Source: Rhizobiaceae bacterium (GTDB lineage: Bacteria > Pseudomonadota > Alphaproteobacteria > Rhizobiales > Rhizobiaceae). From it: a stretch of 46,103 nt of DNA. Where the stretch lies: positions 1 to 46,103 of the forward strand of contig JARGOF010000045.1 in NCBI GenBank assembly GCA_029212415.1, in the 5' to 3' direction. Position 1 is the stretch's first letter, and each line of letters opens with the position of its first letter. Shown one piece after another: positions 24,923-33,467 of this stretch. Position numbers and translations under genes: made by a program. The notes beneath the pieces are model-generated. The model did not search any database, was not told where the DNA came from, and was given only the letters and a program-made list of their open reading frames with translations.

Positions 24923-25530
24923 CAACAGCACGCGATGCCGGCATGGTCGCCTGCACGAGTTGCGGGCTTGTGGCCTCGCCTGACGTTGAATCCTGCCCCC
25001 GCTGTCATGCGCGAATGCAAAGCCGCAAAGACGGCAGCATTCAACGGGTTCTGGCCTGGCTCCTTGCCGGTTTGATCCTCTATGTTCCGGCAAACATCTA
25101 TCCCATGTTGCGCACGACACAGATGTTCAAGGAGCAGGACAGCACCATCGTCGGCGGTGTCATTACCCTCATTCATCATCACGCCTACGCCATTGGCGCC
25201 ATCATCTTCATTGCCAGTGTGCTCATTCCGGTCGGGAAATTTATCGTGATTGCCTATCTGGCGGTGCTCCTGTCGCGGCCGCACACCAAGGACCCGCACA
25301 GGCTGCACTTTATACACGCAGCCGTGGAGTTCATTGGCCGTTGGTCGATGATCGATGTTTTTGTGGTTGCTATTCTGGTGGCACTGGTTCAATTCGACGT
25401 GCTGGCATCCATCAAGCCTGGCCTTGCGGCAGCCTGTTTCGCTCTGTCCGTCGTCTTTACAATGTTGTCGGCCCAGGCCTTCGATCCACGCCTGATCTGG
25501 GATATTGCCGATGAAGGAACACCCAAGTGA
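24892..25530 (+). CDS. pqiA2: PqiA-family membrane protein, second half
   Basis: 212 aa from the ATG at 24892, inside the end of pqiA1. Contains the second ribbon (CTSCGLV and CPRCHARM, residues about 18-40) and four helices with LILYVPANIYPML, IVGGVITLIHHHAYAIG and IEFxGRWSMIDVFVVAIL-like segments characteristic of the second PqiA unit. Its stop overlaps the pqiB start (GTGA), so the genes are coupled. Confidence 0.9.
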   Translation: MDISGHQQKLTTARDAGMVACTSCGLVASPDVESCPRCHARMQSRKDGSIQRVLAWLLAGLILYVPANIYPMLRTTQMFKEQDSTIVGGVITLIHHHAYAIGAIIFIASVLIPVGKFIVIAYLAVLLSRPHTKDPHRLHFIHAAVEFIGRWSMIDVFVVAILVALVQFDVLASIKPGLAAACFALSVVFTMLSAQAFDPRLIWDIADEGTPK

Positions 25531-27281
25531 GTAACATAGCCCCTGATCTGTCCAGCCTGCCTTCTCCAAAGCTGCAAAAGCCCAGCCGCCGTCCCTCGCT
25601 GATATGGCTCATGCCCTTCCTGGCGTTGGCAATCTCGGCCGGTGTCGTGTGGAACAATTATGCTTCAAAAGGCCCATTGATCACCATCACGTTCAAATCA
25701 GCCTCCGGCATTGTCGCCGGCACCACGGAAGTCCGCATCCGTGACTTGCGCGTCGGCCTCGTGGAGACGGTTGGCTTTTCCGAAGGCATGGCGTCGGTGG
25801 AGGCCCAGATTCGGCTCGACAAGAAGATTGCGCGCTACGTCGATACGGAAGCGGAGTTCTGGATCGTGGAACCGAAGGTCACGGCGCGCGGCGTCAGCGG
25901 CATCGGAACATTGCTTTCGGGCGTCTACATCGCAGCAAACTGGGACGGCAAGGAAGGCGTCAGGGCTGATCGCTTTGTCGCCCTTGATGTGCCGCCGCTT
26001 GCCTCCTTTGGCGAGGAAGGCACACGCATCGTCCTGAAAGCACGCGCCGGCGGCCAGTTGGCAGCGGGCGCTCCGGTTCTCACAAGCGGCATCGAGGTCG
26101 GCAGGATCGGGCAACCCAAACTGTCGATCTCCGGAACGACCGTGACGATGGACGCATTCATCCTGAAACCCTATGACGCCCGACTGACGACCAATACGCG
26201 ATTCTGGGATGCCTCCGGCCTTTCCTTCAATCTCGGGGCGCAGGGCATCGCGCTCAAGGTGGATAGTCTGGCCGCCCTGCTCGAAGGTGGTGTGACATTC
26301 GGAACACCCGTCACCGGCGGTGGCCCGGTTGCCGACGGCCATGTCTTCGACGTCTTTGCGAGCCAGAGTGTTGCCCGTACCAAGGCATTTGAGGCCGATG
26401 CAAGCCCGGATATTTCGGCTTCAATTCTGCTCGATAAAGACGTCAACGGTCTTGGACTGGACACCATCGTTCGCTTCAGGGGTGTGAAGGTGGGTGGCGT
26501 CGAGGATCTGGTCGGCATTGAAAACGTCGTCAAAGGCCCGGTCAAACTGCGCGTTGATTTGCGCCTCTCGTCCAAGCGGCTTGGATTGCCCGGGGGCCTG
26601 TCGTCCGACAAGGTGCGGGCGCTGCTCGATAGCCGTGTCGCCAAAGGCCTTCGCGTCCGGGTCAGTTCTGAAGGTCTGTTTGGCCAGACGGTTGTTCTGG
26701 AATTGGTCAACCTGCCCGCGCAGGCCAAAGCCGAAATCACGCTTGATCCCGATGGCAGAATAATGTTGCCGACTGCGCCCGCTGCCGTTCCCGACGCCGA
26801 CACCGGCGTCAATGGCCTGGTCACACGCATTTCCAACCTTCCCATAGAGGAATTGATGACCGCCGCGACGCAGGCACTCCACAATGTCTCAAAGTTGACC
26901 GGCACCGCTGAAAGCGTGCTGACTGCCGACGGCGTGGACCGCATCCCGCAGACCATCGAACAGACTCTTCAGGAGGTCCGCGCCCTGGTCACGGCCATCC
27001 GCGATGGTGGCGCCATTGAAAATCTGAATGCCACGCTGCGCAGCGCTGACAGCGCCCTCAAGTCGGTCGACAGCGCCGCAAACACGCTTCCAGCGCTTGC
27101 CGAACGCCTCAACGCCGCCGCCGACGGACTGCAATCGGTCGTTTCGGGTTATGATTCCAATTCCCGTTTCTATACGGATATCAGGGGCGTTCTTCGTGAT
27201 ATCTCATCGACGGCGGAATCCTTCCGCTCGCTGGCGCGCAGCATCGAACGCAAACCGAATTCACTTTTGTTGGGACGTTAA
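25527..27281 (+). CDS. pqiB: PqiB-like MCE-domain protein
   Basis: 584 aa, GTG start coupled to pqiA2. One N-terminal membrane helix (about 25-45) anchors a periplasmic part built from MCE (MlaD-like) domains; the first follows directly (ITFKSASGIVAGTTEVRIRDLRVG) and at least two more repeats of the K-A/S-x-x-G-L-x-x-G type occur before residue 400. Residues about 430-584 are a long helical, coiled-coil-like tail. In E. coli, PqiB stacks MCE rings into a tube that spans the periplasm. Slightly longer than the E. coli protein. Confidence 0.92.
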   Translation: MSNIAPDLSSLPSPKLQKPSRRPSLIWLMPFLALAISAGVVWNNYASKGPLITITFKSASGIVAGTTEVRIRDLRVGLVETVGFSEGMASVEAQIRLDKKIARYVDTEAEFWIVEPKVTARGVSGIGTLLSGVYIAANWDGKEGVRADRFVALDVPPLASFGEEGTRIVLKARAGGQLAAGAPVLTSGIEVGRIGQPKLSISGTTVTMDAFILKPYDARLTTNTRFWDASGLSFNLGAQGIALKVDSLAALLEGGVTFGTPVTGGGPVADGHVFDVFASQSVARTKAFEADASPDISASILLDKDVNGLGLDTIVRFRGVKVGGVEDLVGIENVVKGPVKLRVDLRLSSKRLGLPGGLSSDKVRALLDSRVAKGLRVRVSSEGLFGQTVVLELVNLPAQAKAEITLDPDGRIMLPTAPAAVPDADTGVNGLVTRISNLPIEELMTAATQALHNVSKLTGTAESVLTADGVDRIPQTIEQTLQEVRALVTAIRDGGAIENLNATLRSADSALKSVDSAANTLPALAERLNAAADGLQSVVSGYDSNSRFYTDIRGVLRDISSTAESFRSLARSIERKPNSLLLGR

Positions 27282-27286
27282 AACCT

Positions 27287-27841
27287 ATGCGTATTTTTCT
27301 TCTGTTGCTGCTGCTTTTGCTCCTCTTGGGGTGTACCGGCACAAACCGTGATCGCTACCTGATCGAGCCGGTTGCTTCTGCCGCGAACGTCAAAACCGGC
27401 GCGCGCACGATTTCCATAACAGCGGTGAGCCTGCCCACCTACGCCAAGGAATCAGGCATTTTCATACAGACCGCAGGCGGCGCGATCATTGCAATTCCCA
27501 AAGCCGACTGGGCTGATGATACCGAACGGGCCATGAGACTGTATCTGGTGCGCAGCCTGGCCGATATTTCCGGCGCCCAGGTGGCATCCGACCCCTGGCC
27601 GCTGGCTGGTGTCCCGGAAGCCGAGATCCGTATTGATGTGGAGCACATGCTGGTCGATAGCTCAAACAGGATGCGCCTGTCCGGACAGTTTTCCATCCGG
27701 CGCGACCGGGCCGAAAGCCGCAGTCGCATTCGCCAGTTCGACATCACTGCCAAAGCCAGATCCAGCAGCGCCGCCGACGTGGTCGCCGCCCATGGCGAGG
27801 CCTGGGAGGAATTGGCCGAGGTCATTGCCAAGGCCCTTTGA
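27287..27841 (+). CDS. pqiC: PqiC-like lipoprotein
   Basis: 184 aa, beginning only 5 bases after pqiB. The leader is an extreme Leu run ending LLGC, a lipobox with Cys at about residue 16. The mature domain fits the ABC-transport-auxiliary (PqiC/YmbA) family: YLIEPV, ISITAVSLPTYAKESGI and DWADDTERAMRLYLVRSL. It is expected at the outer membrane, receiving the PqiB tube. Last gene of the operon; it converges on the Rieske oxygenase gene. Confidence 0.9.
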   Translation: MRIFLLLLLLLLLLGCTGTNRDRYLIEPVASAANVKTGARTISITAVSLPTYAKESGIFIQTAGGAIIAIPKADWADDTERAMRLYLVRSLADISGAQVASDPWPLAGVPEAEIRIDVEHMLVDSSNRMRLSGQFSIRRDRAESRSRIRQFDITAKARSSSAADVVAAHGEAWEELAEVIAKAL

Positions 27842-27873
27842 CGGCCACGCGAGTACGCTACGGCAGAATCGCT

Positions 27874-29154
27874 CTATTCAGCAGCAAGCATCTCTTTCGT
27901 ATCAACCAGAGTGCGCCAGTCGACGTCCTTTGAATACACACCTTCGCGCGAGGCTATCCGCGCCTGGGGTACACGGGGTTCCCTTGTGCCGATCGCCGGG
28001 CCGCCTTCAGCAACCTGGCGCGCGGCATCAACCATCAGGCGTCTGAACTCGACAATGGCCAGGTCCGAGGCACCAAGCACATCGTTCGTCCGATCGACGA
28101 TCGGCCCCATACTGACCCACATGATGATATCCTGGTTCGGAATACCCGGTACACCGGTAAAACTCCCCTGCTTCATGGCCTCGCGGTCCTGCAGGAAATC
28201 GTTTTCCAGTGTGCGCTTGGAGCGCCATTTATGGTCAACATCTTCACCGGGAACGGAGTGGTTGAACCGCCGCCACTCTTCGGTGCTTGGCACGTTCGGC
28301 CCCCCCCACGCTATGAAATGAAAGGCCGTCTCCTCATCGCTGATCGGCACGATAACGCTGGCGACCTTGTAATTGTTGTTCGGTGGAATCAGCGAATAGT
28401 AAGGCGCGACGAATTCGGTAATGCGCAGATAATGGTGGGTTTGCGCATTCTTGATCGGCTTGCGGATTGCGGCATAATGAAAACCGTAACTCGTGGTTTC
28501 GGTCTGCATTTTCGGTGCTTTGTCGGTGGAAGGACGGTACCACGCCTTCTCGTCCGCCGACGCGCCTTCCACCCGCGCTGGCTTCATGTCTGACGAATGC
28601 AGCGAAGACGAGTGCGCGCTGTCAATTTGCCCCTCATGGATCTGGGCCCAGTTTGCCGGGACACGGATTTTGAGAATCGAAAGCGGCGTATCCTCCGTCG
28701 GAGCAAAGGCGGGCGGCTCGAATTCGGCAACCTGCTCCCTGTCACCCAGCCAGGCCCAGACAAAGCCACCCCACTCGCGGGTCGGATAGGCGCGGTGAGT
28801 CACCTTATTCATCAACGGACTGCCTTCCGGCTCCGAAGACATCGCCACGATGTTGCCATCGACGTCCATTTTCCAGCCGTGATAGAGGCAGCGCAGGCCA
28901 CATTCCTCGTTCCTGCCATAGACAAGCGATGCCCTGCGGTGCGGGCACAATTCATCCAGCAGACCGACTTTTCCGTCGCTGTCGCGAAAGGCGACATAGC
29001 GTTCGCCAAGGACTTCGACCAGCAGCGGTTTGCCATCCTTCTCCAAAACCTCCTCGATGAGGCAGACCGGCGTCCAGTGTTGGCGCATCAGCTGTCCCAT
29101 TGGCTTGTCGCTGCCGACACGCGTGAGAATTTCGTTCTCTTCTGGCGTGAGCAT
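27874..29154 (-). CDS. pht3: Rieske oxygenase, phthalate 4,5-dioxygenase-like
   Basis: 426-aa oxygenase component. Rieske [2Fe-2S] ligands are C70/H72 (CPHR) and C89/H92 (CLYHGW). The mononuclear iron site is EGQIDSAHSSSLH, with D178, H181 and H186. The opening MLTPEENEILTRVG and the single-subunit (alpha-only) plan match phthalate oxygenases. It should add O2 to phthalate at C4-C5 using electrons from the divergent reductase gene. AGGAGG precedes the ATG. Related substrates such as hydroxylated or methoxylated benzoates cannot be excluded on sequence alone, but Pht4- and Pht5-like neighbours make phthalate the best guess. Confidence 0.9.
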   Translation of the reverse strand: MLTPEENEILTRVGSDKPMGQLMRQHWTPVCLIEEVLEKDGKPLLVEVLGERYVAFRDSDGKVGLLDELCPHRRASLVYGRNEECGLRCLYHGWKMDVDGNIVAMSSEPEGSPLMNKVTHRAYPTREWGGFVWAWLGDREQVAEFEPPAFAPTEDTPLSILKIRVPANWAQIHEGQIDSAHSSSLHSSDMKPARVEGASADEKAWYRPSTDKAPKMQTETTSYGFHYAAIRKPIKNAQTHHYLRITEFVAPYYSLIPPNNNYKVASVIVPISDEETAFHFIAWGGPNVPSTEEWRRFNHSVPGEDVDHKWRSKRTLENDFLQDREAMKQGSFTGVPGIPNQDIIMWVSMGPIVDRTNDVLGASDLAIVEFRRLMVDAARQVAEGGPAIGTREPRVPQARIASREGVYSKDVDWRTLVDTKEMLAAE

Positions 29155-29175
29155 GAGTCCTCCTTGAGAAAATCG

Positions 29176-29187
29176 TTAGATAGCAAA
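29176..29187. promoter_or_regulatory. Imperfect MarR-type operator near the oxygenase start
   Basis: TTAGATAGCAAA fits TTAG-N4-CTAA with one mismatch. It lies 21 bp upstream of the oxygenase start, where a bound repressor would block transcription. Weakest of the four sites. Confidence 0.4.
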
Positions 29188-29223
29188 GGATTTTTATAAC
29201 ACCTTGTCGCCCCCGTCCAGCTC

Positions 29224-29249
29224 TTGACACTAAATAGTTAGCTTTCTAA
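29224..29249 (+). promoter_or_regulatory. Promoter and MarR-type operator of the reductase operon
   Basis: TTGACA at 29224-29229 is a perfect -35 box. The palindrome TTAG-CTTT-CTAA at 29238-29249 begins eight bases later, in the spacer between -35 and -10. The -10 box itself is not clear. The same palindrome occurs before the TAXI receptor and the aldolase-like gene. Confidence 0.6.
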
Positions 29250-29286
29250 GTACATACCCACACGCAAGTAGGAGGAGCTCCGTGCG

Positions 29287-30237
29287 ATGAGCGAAAAGAT
29301 CGAAGCGATCAAGATGACAGTGAAAGGCCGCCGGTCGCTGACGCCATCGATCATGGAGTTTGTGCTGGTGCCGCAAGAAGGCACCGATCTGCCGGAATAT
29401 GGGCCGGGGGCGCATGTGACCGTGCAAACACCTTCAGGTGCCATGCGGCGCTATTCGCTGACCGGCGCTGGTGAGAATCCGCAGCAATACGTCATTGCAG
29501 TCAAGCGCGAGCCAGCGTCTCGCGGAGGCTCGCAATCAATGTTTGACGATGCGACCGAAGGAACGACGCTCCTTGTCGAGCCCCCGGAGAACGACTTTCC
29601 GCTCAAGAAGGCATCGAAATACCTGCTGATAGCCGGCGGCATCGGCATCACCCCGATCCTCGCCATGGCGCGTCATCTTGACAGCGCCGGTAACGATTTC
29701 AACATCATCTACTGCACTAGAAATGCCGAAGAGACCGCCTATCTCAAGGATTTGACCGAGGCCTTTGGCGACCGGGTGCTGCTGCACCATGACGATGGAG
29801 ACCCGGAAAAACTCTACGATTTCTGGGATCATTTTGCTGAACCGCAGAACATGCATGTCTATTGCTGTGGACCAAAACCGCTGATGGAGGAGATCAAGGC
29901 GATATCCGGACACTGGCCCGAAGGCCGCGTCAATTTCGAGGACTTCAAGCCTGTCGATGTGATCCGCCCCGACGACGTCGCTTTCGATGTTGAACTGGCC
30001 CGGTCTGGCAAGACCATCACTGTGCAAAGCGATCGTTCCATTCTTGAAGCGCTGCGCGATGCCGGCGTGCCAACGGTAAGCTCGTGTGAAAGCGGCACTT
30101 GCGGCACCTGCAAGACGAGGTTGATATCAGGAGACGTCGATCACCGCGACATGGTGCTGATGGACGAGCAACGGCAAGATCACATCATGATTTGTGTCTC
30201 ACGCGCCCGCAGCGGAGGTCTGGTCATTGACCTCTGA
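29287..30237 (+). CDS. pht2: Phthalate dioxygenase reductase-like protein
   Basis: 316-aa electron-transfer flavoprotein. N-terminal FMN/NAD reductase (RRYS at 54-57 for flavin, GGIGITP near 117-123 for the nucleotide, CCGPKPLM in the NAD domain) and a C-terminal plant-type [2Fe-2S] ferredoxin domain with Cys at 267, 272, 275 and 303. That order (reductase first, ferredoxin last) is that of phthalate dioxygenase reductase. It passes electrons from NADH to the Rieske oxygenase. GGAGGAG precedes the ATG. First gene of a plus-strand operon. Confidence 0.92.
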   Translation: MSEKIEAIKMTVKGRRSLTPSIMEFVLVPQEGTDLPEYGPGAHVTVQTPSGAMRRYSLTGAGENPQQYVIAVKREPASRGGSQSMFDDATEGTTLLVEPPENDFPLKKASKYLLIAGGIGITPILAMARHLDSAGNDFNIIYCTRNAEETAYLKDLTEAFGDRVLLHHDDGDPEKLYDFWDHFAEPQNMHVYCCGPKPLMEEIKAISGHWPEGRVNFEDFKPVDVIRPDDVAFDVELARSGKTITVQSDRSILEALRDAGVPTVSSCESGTCGTCKTRLISGDVDHRDMVLMDEQRQDHIMICVSRARSGGLVIDL

Positions 30238-31420
30238 CCGGTCACCCGTGGGCATTGGCGTCATTGGGCTGGGGCGTGGCTTCGTGCTGATGCTTCCGGC
30301 ATTGCGTGGCGATCCGCGTGTGCAACTGGTCGCCGCCTGCGCGCCGCGGGAGGTCTCGCGCGCTGCGTTTCGCAACGAATTTGGCGGCAAAACCTATGAA
30401 GACGTGGAAAGCCTCTGCGCGGATCCAAACGTCGAGATCGTCTATGTCGCCACGCCGCACCAGATGCATTGCGCGCATGTCATCGCCGCAGCCAGCGCTG
30501 GAAAACATGTTCTCGTCGACAAACCGCTTGCCATCACGATCGAGGACGGCATGCGCATGGTCGCAGCCTGCCGGGACGCTGGCGTGCACCTTATCGTCGG
30601 ACCAAGTCACAGCTTCGATGCACCGGTCAGGATTGCCAGAGAGCTGATTGAAAGCGGCGAACTGGGCAAGCTGCGCATGATCAACGCCTTCAACTACACA
30701 GATTTTCTCTACCGGCCGCGCCGCGCCGAAGAACTGCGCACCGATGCGGGTGGCGGCGTCCTGTTTTCGCAAGGCGTGCACCAGATCGATATCGTTCGCC
30801 TGCTGGCGGGCGGCCTTGGCGAAACCGTGACTGCCATGACGGGAAACTGGGACCCTGCACGGCCCACGGAAGGTGCCTATAGCGCACTTGTCTCCTTTGC
30901 CGGCGGAGCATTCGCCTCGCTGACCTATTCCGGCTACGCCCATTTCGACAGTGATGAATGGATGGGCTGGACCGGCGAATTGGGATCGAAGAAGCCCCCC
31001 GAAGCTTACGGTGATGCCCGGCGGAAGCTGGCGGGCATCCGTTCTGCCGAAGAGGAAAAAAACCTCAAGTCCGCGCGGACCTATGGTTCCGGTGACATGC
31101 CGAAACCGGCAACCCATCACGAGCATTTCGGCCCGATGATCGTCTCGCTGGACAAAGCGGATCTGCGCCTCGCGCCTGAGGGCGTTCATGTCTACGGCAA
31201 TACAAGGCGTGAATTTCTGACCGCACCAAAAATTCGCAACCCGCGCACCGAGGTGATCGACGCAATTATAAGCGCCGTGCGCGATGGAGTGCCGCCGGCG
31301 CAGACAGGTGCCTGGGGCCTGGCAAGCCTCGAAATCTGCCTGGCGATACTGGGGTCGGCGAAATCCCGCACCACGGTGACGCTCGAACATCAGACCGGTA
31401 TAAAAGGGAAAAGCACATGA
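30227..31420 (+). CDS. pht4: Gfo/Idh/MocA dehydrogenase, Pht4-like
   Basis: 397 aa from a TTG at 30227, chosen because GGAGG (30214-30218) is eight bases upstream and the product then begins right before the Rossmann strand (GIGVIGLGRGF). It overlaps the reductase by 11 bases. Family marks: YVATPHQMHCAHV, GKHVLVDKPLA with the EKP-like Lys, and GGGVLFSQGVHQIDIVR. The known Pht4 dehydrogenase of the phthalate pathway belongs to this family and oxidises cis-4,5-dihydrodiol to 4,5-dihydroxyphthalate with NAD+. Function is assigned by family plus context. Confidence 0.87.
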   Translation: MTSDRSPVGIGVIGLGRGFVLMLPALRGDPRVQLVAACAPREVSRAAFRNEFGGKTYEDVESLCADPNVEIVYVATPHQMHCAHVIAAASAGKHVLVDKPLAITIEDGMRMVAACRDAGVHLIVGPSHSFDAPVRIARELIESGELGKLRMINAFNYTDFLYRPRRAEELRTDAGGGVLFSQGVHQIDIVRLLAGGLGETVTAMTGNWDPARPTEGAYSALVSFAGGAFASLTYSGYAHFDSDEWMGWTGELGSKKPPEAYGDARRKLAGIRSAEEEKNLKSARTYGSGDMPKPATHHEHFGPMIVSLDKADLRLAPEGVHVYGNTRREFLTAPKIRNPRTEVIDAIISAVRDGVPPAQTGAWGLASLEICLAILGSAKSRTTVTLEHQTGIKGKST

Positions 31421-32409
31421 GCACCTTGGAACTTTCAATCGCAATGGGGGACTACGACCGCACACGTGCAATCACCGACGGTCGTGTCGCAATTGACGGA
31501 GTCGACCCGAACTGCATGTTGTTGTCGCCCGAGGAGATGTTTTTTCGCGCCTTCAGGCATCAGGCTTTTGATGTGAGCGAACTTTCACTGTCTTCCTACG
31601 CAATCTCCGTCGCCCGCGGCAATCCGCACTATATCGCGGTTCCGGTCTTCCTCTCACGCGCCTTCAGACACACGTCGATCTATGTGAGAAAAGACCGCGG
31701 GATCGAACACCCCTCCGACCTGCGCGGCAAGCGAATTGGCATTGCCGAGTACCAGCTTTCAGCCAATGTCTGGTTCCGCGGTATTCTCGAGGACGAGTAC
31801 GGCGTCAAGCCCTCCGAAATCCAATGGGTCCGCGGTGGCATGAACACCGCCGGCAGGCCGGAAAAAATCAAGGTCGAACTTCCTGCCGATATCAAGGTGA
31901 TCGATGCGCCCGAGGGCGCCACCTTGAACCAGATGCTGATAACAGGCGACATTGACGGCTTCGTCGGGCCGCGTGCACCGCGCTGTTTCGACGAAGGCCA
32001 TGTTTCCATCGGAAGACTGTTCAACGACACCGTGACGGAAGCTGAAAACTACTTCCGCAAGACCGGGATCTTTCCGATCATGCATGTCCTTGGTGTGCGC
32101 CGATCGCTGGCTGATCAACATCCCTGGCTTCCCGGCGCGCTGCTGAAGGCGTTTACAAAGGCCAAGATCATGGCCGAAGAAACACTCGCAGACACCTCGG
32201 CGACCAAGGTCACGATGCCATTCGTCGAGGACAACCTCGCCCGGGCAAAGGCGCTCATGGGCAACGATATCTGGTCCTATGGTCTCCAGGGCAATCGCAA
32301 TGTGCTCGAGACTTTTCTACGCTATCATCATGCCCAGGGACTCTCACCGCGCAAGGTCGACGTCGACGAACTTTTCCATCCGGCGACCGTCGAGGCTTAC
32401 AGCCTGTGA
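31417..32409 (+). CDS. pht5: 4,5-dihydroxyphthalate decarboxylase-like protein
   Basis: 330 aa, overlapping pht4 by four bases (ATGA). It has the fold of a periplasmic binding protein without a signal peptide, as in the Pht5 decarboxylase family; typical segments are MGDYDRTRAITDGRV near the N-terminus, LRGKRIGIAEYQ, GPRAPRCF and the late IWSYGLQGNRNVLETFLRY. The enzyme removes one carboxyl from 4,5-dihydroxyphthalate to give protocatechuate, in the cytoplasm. With pht3, pht2 and pht4 this completes the upper phthalate route. Confidence 0.92.
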   Translation: MSTLELSIAMGDYDRTRAITDGRVAIDGVDPNCMLLSPEEMFFRAFRHQAFDVSELSLSSYAISVARGNPHYIAVPVFLSRAFRHTSIYVRKDRGIEHPSDLRGKRIGIAEYQLSANVWFRGILEDEYGVKPSEIQWVRGGMNTAGRPEKIKVELPADIKVIDAPEGATLNQMLITGDIDGFVGPRAPRCFDEGHVSIGRLFNDTVTEAENYFRKTGIFPIMHVLGVRRSLADQHPWLPGALLKAFTKAKIMAEETLADTSATKVTMPFVEDNLARAKALMGNDIWSYGLQGNRNVLETFLRYHHAQGLSPRKVDVDELFHPATVEAYSL

Positions 32410-32437
32410 CCGGTCCTGCGCCCAACAGGATTGAGGC

Positions 32438-32878
32438 ATGAAATTCTCACCCGGTGACATCATTGAAATCGAAGGCGCTAAGGGTCTTCATTATGTGCAG
32501 GTAACCCATGACCACGCATCCTATCCCGAGGTGGTGCGGGCCCTTGCCGGGACACACGACAGCCGGCCTGCAGATATCCATGCACTGGCCCGCTCTGAAA
32601 CGGCGTTCACAGCAATGACTGCGCTGGGAAGCGCGATCGAAAACGAACGGATCAGCGGATCCAGAATCGGCAACGCCGCCATCCCCGAGCAGGACCTGGC
32701 GTTCCCGATATTTCGCATGCCGATCCGCAACAAACAGGGTGACATTGCCTATTGGTGGCTGTGGAATGGACAAGGCCTGCGATATGAGACGGAGCTCACA
32801 CCGGAAGCGGAAAAATACCCGATGCGCGAAGTGATGTCGGCAGAGGCTTTCCTGCGCAGGCTGTCCGAGAGCCTCTAG
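32438..32878 (+). CDS. Conserved hypothetical protein of the phthalate operon
   Basis: 146 aa, 28 bases after pht5 and so probably co-transcribed. No signal peptide. It begins like a small beta barrel (FSPGDIIEIEGAKGLHYVQVTHDH), has a central FPIFRMPIRNKQGDIAYWW and ends in a helix (MREVMSAEAFLRRL). The first segment resembles short cytosolic proteins annotated only as hypothetical, sometimes likened to Imm26-type folds. I would not assign a function; an accessory role in the pathway is a guess from position. Confidence 0.7.
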   Translation: MKFSPGDIIEIEGAKGLHYVQVTHDHASYPEVVRALAGTHDSRPADIHALARSETAFTAMTALGSAIENERISGSRIGNAAIPEQDLAFPIFRMPIRNKQGDIAYWWLWNGQGLRYETELTPEAEKYPMREVMSAEAFLRRLSESL

Positions 32879-32908
32879 TAATTGCGTCACCTGCCAGTGG
32901 GCAGAGGT

Positions 32909-33412
32909 CTATTCGGTGGCGCCGTCGCCATCTGCGGCGCCGGCAAGCAAATTGTCCTGGATGACCTTGAGATATTCGAGCAGCGTGGAACGCTCGCGAT
33001 CGGAAAACCCGCGCACCGAGCTGTCCACCACCTCCTTGGCCAATGGCATCAATTCCGCTCTCAGCGCTTTTCCGCGCTCTGTCAAATAGATGTTTATCTT
33101 GCGCCGGTCGTCCTCGTTGTTGACCCTGTGAACCAGTCCGCTTTTTTCCATCGACTTGATAGCGGTGAGTGTTGTCGGCTCCATGGTGCCGACGACCAGC
33201 GACAGTTCACGCTGCGTCATGCCATCCTCGTGCCAAAGCGCACGCAAAAAATACCACATACCGAGCGTCACGCCATGCGGTTCGATTTTGTGCTGCAGAC
33301 TGCGTTGAATCAGGCGGGATGTCAGACGAATTTGATAGCCGACGCTTTCGTCGAACGGCAGTGCAATGTCTTCCTGGGGGGATTTCGGTTCTTTCCCTGT
33401 CGACGCGGCCAT
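32909..33412 (-). CDS. MarR-family regulator
   Basis: 167-aa dimeric winged-helix repressor. HTH: MTQRELSLVVGTMEPTTLTAIKSM, wing: NNEDDRRKINIYLTERG. It is the last gene of the minus-strand TAXI-receptor/TRAP-permease operon (56-bp gap) and the only regulator in the phthalate block. Repeated TTAG-N4-CTAA palindromes stand before three of the transcription units (and, imperfectly, a fourth), so it probably represses all of them and lets go when an aromatic acid binds. Regulator-operator pairing is inferred. Confidence 0.9.
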   Translation of the reverse strand: MAASTGKEPKSPQEDIALPFDESVGYQIRLTSRLIQRSLQHKIEPHGVTLGMWYFLRALWHEDGMTQRELSLVVGTMEPTTLTAIKSMEKSGLVHRVNNEDDRRKINIYLTERGKALRAELMPLAKEVVDSSVRGFSDRERSTLLEYLKVIQDNLLAGAADGDGATE

Positions 33413-33467
33413 GTTTCGTTACCCCTCGAACGCCGCACCGATCGTGCGACTTCGCCTTTCGCAACCT

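Noticed and set aside
30242-31471. 409-codon minus-strand frame opposite pht4
   Set aside because: Antisense to a clear Gfo/Idh/MocA gene; residue pattern is not protein-like (rich in Arg, His and Cys).
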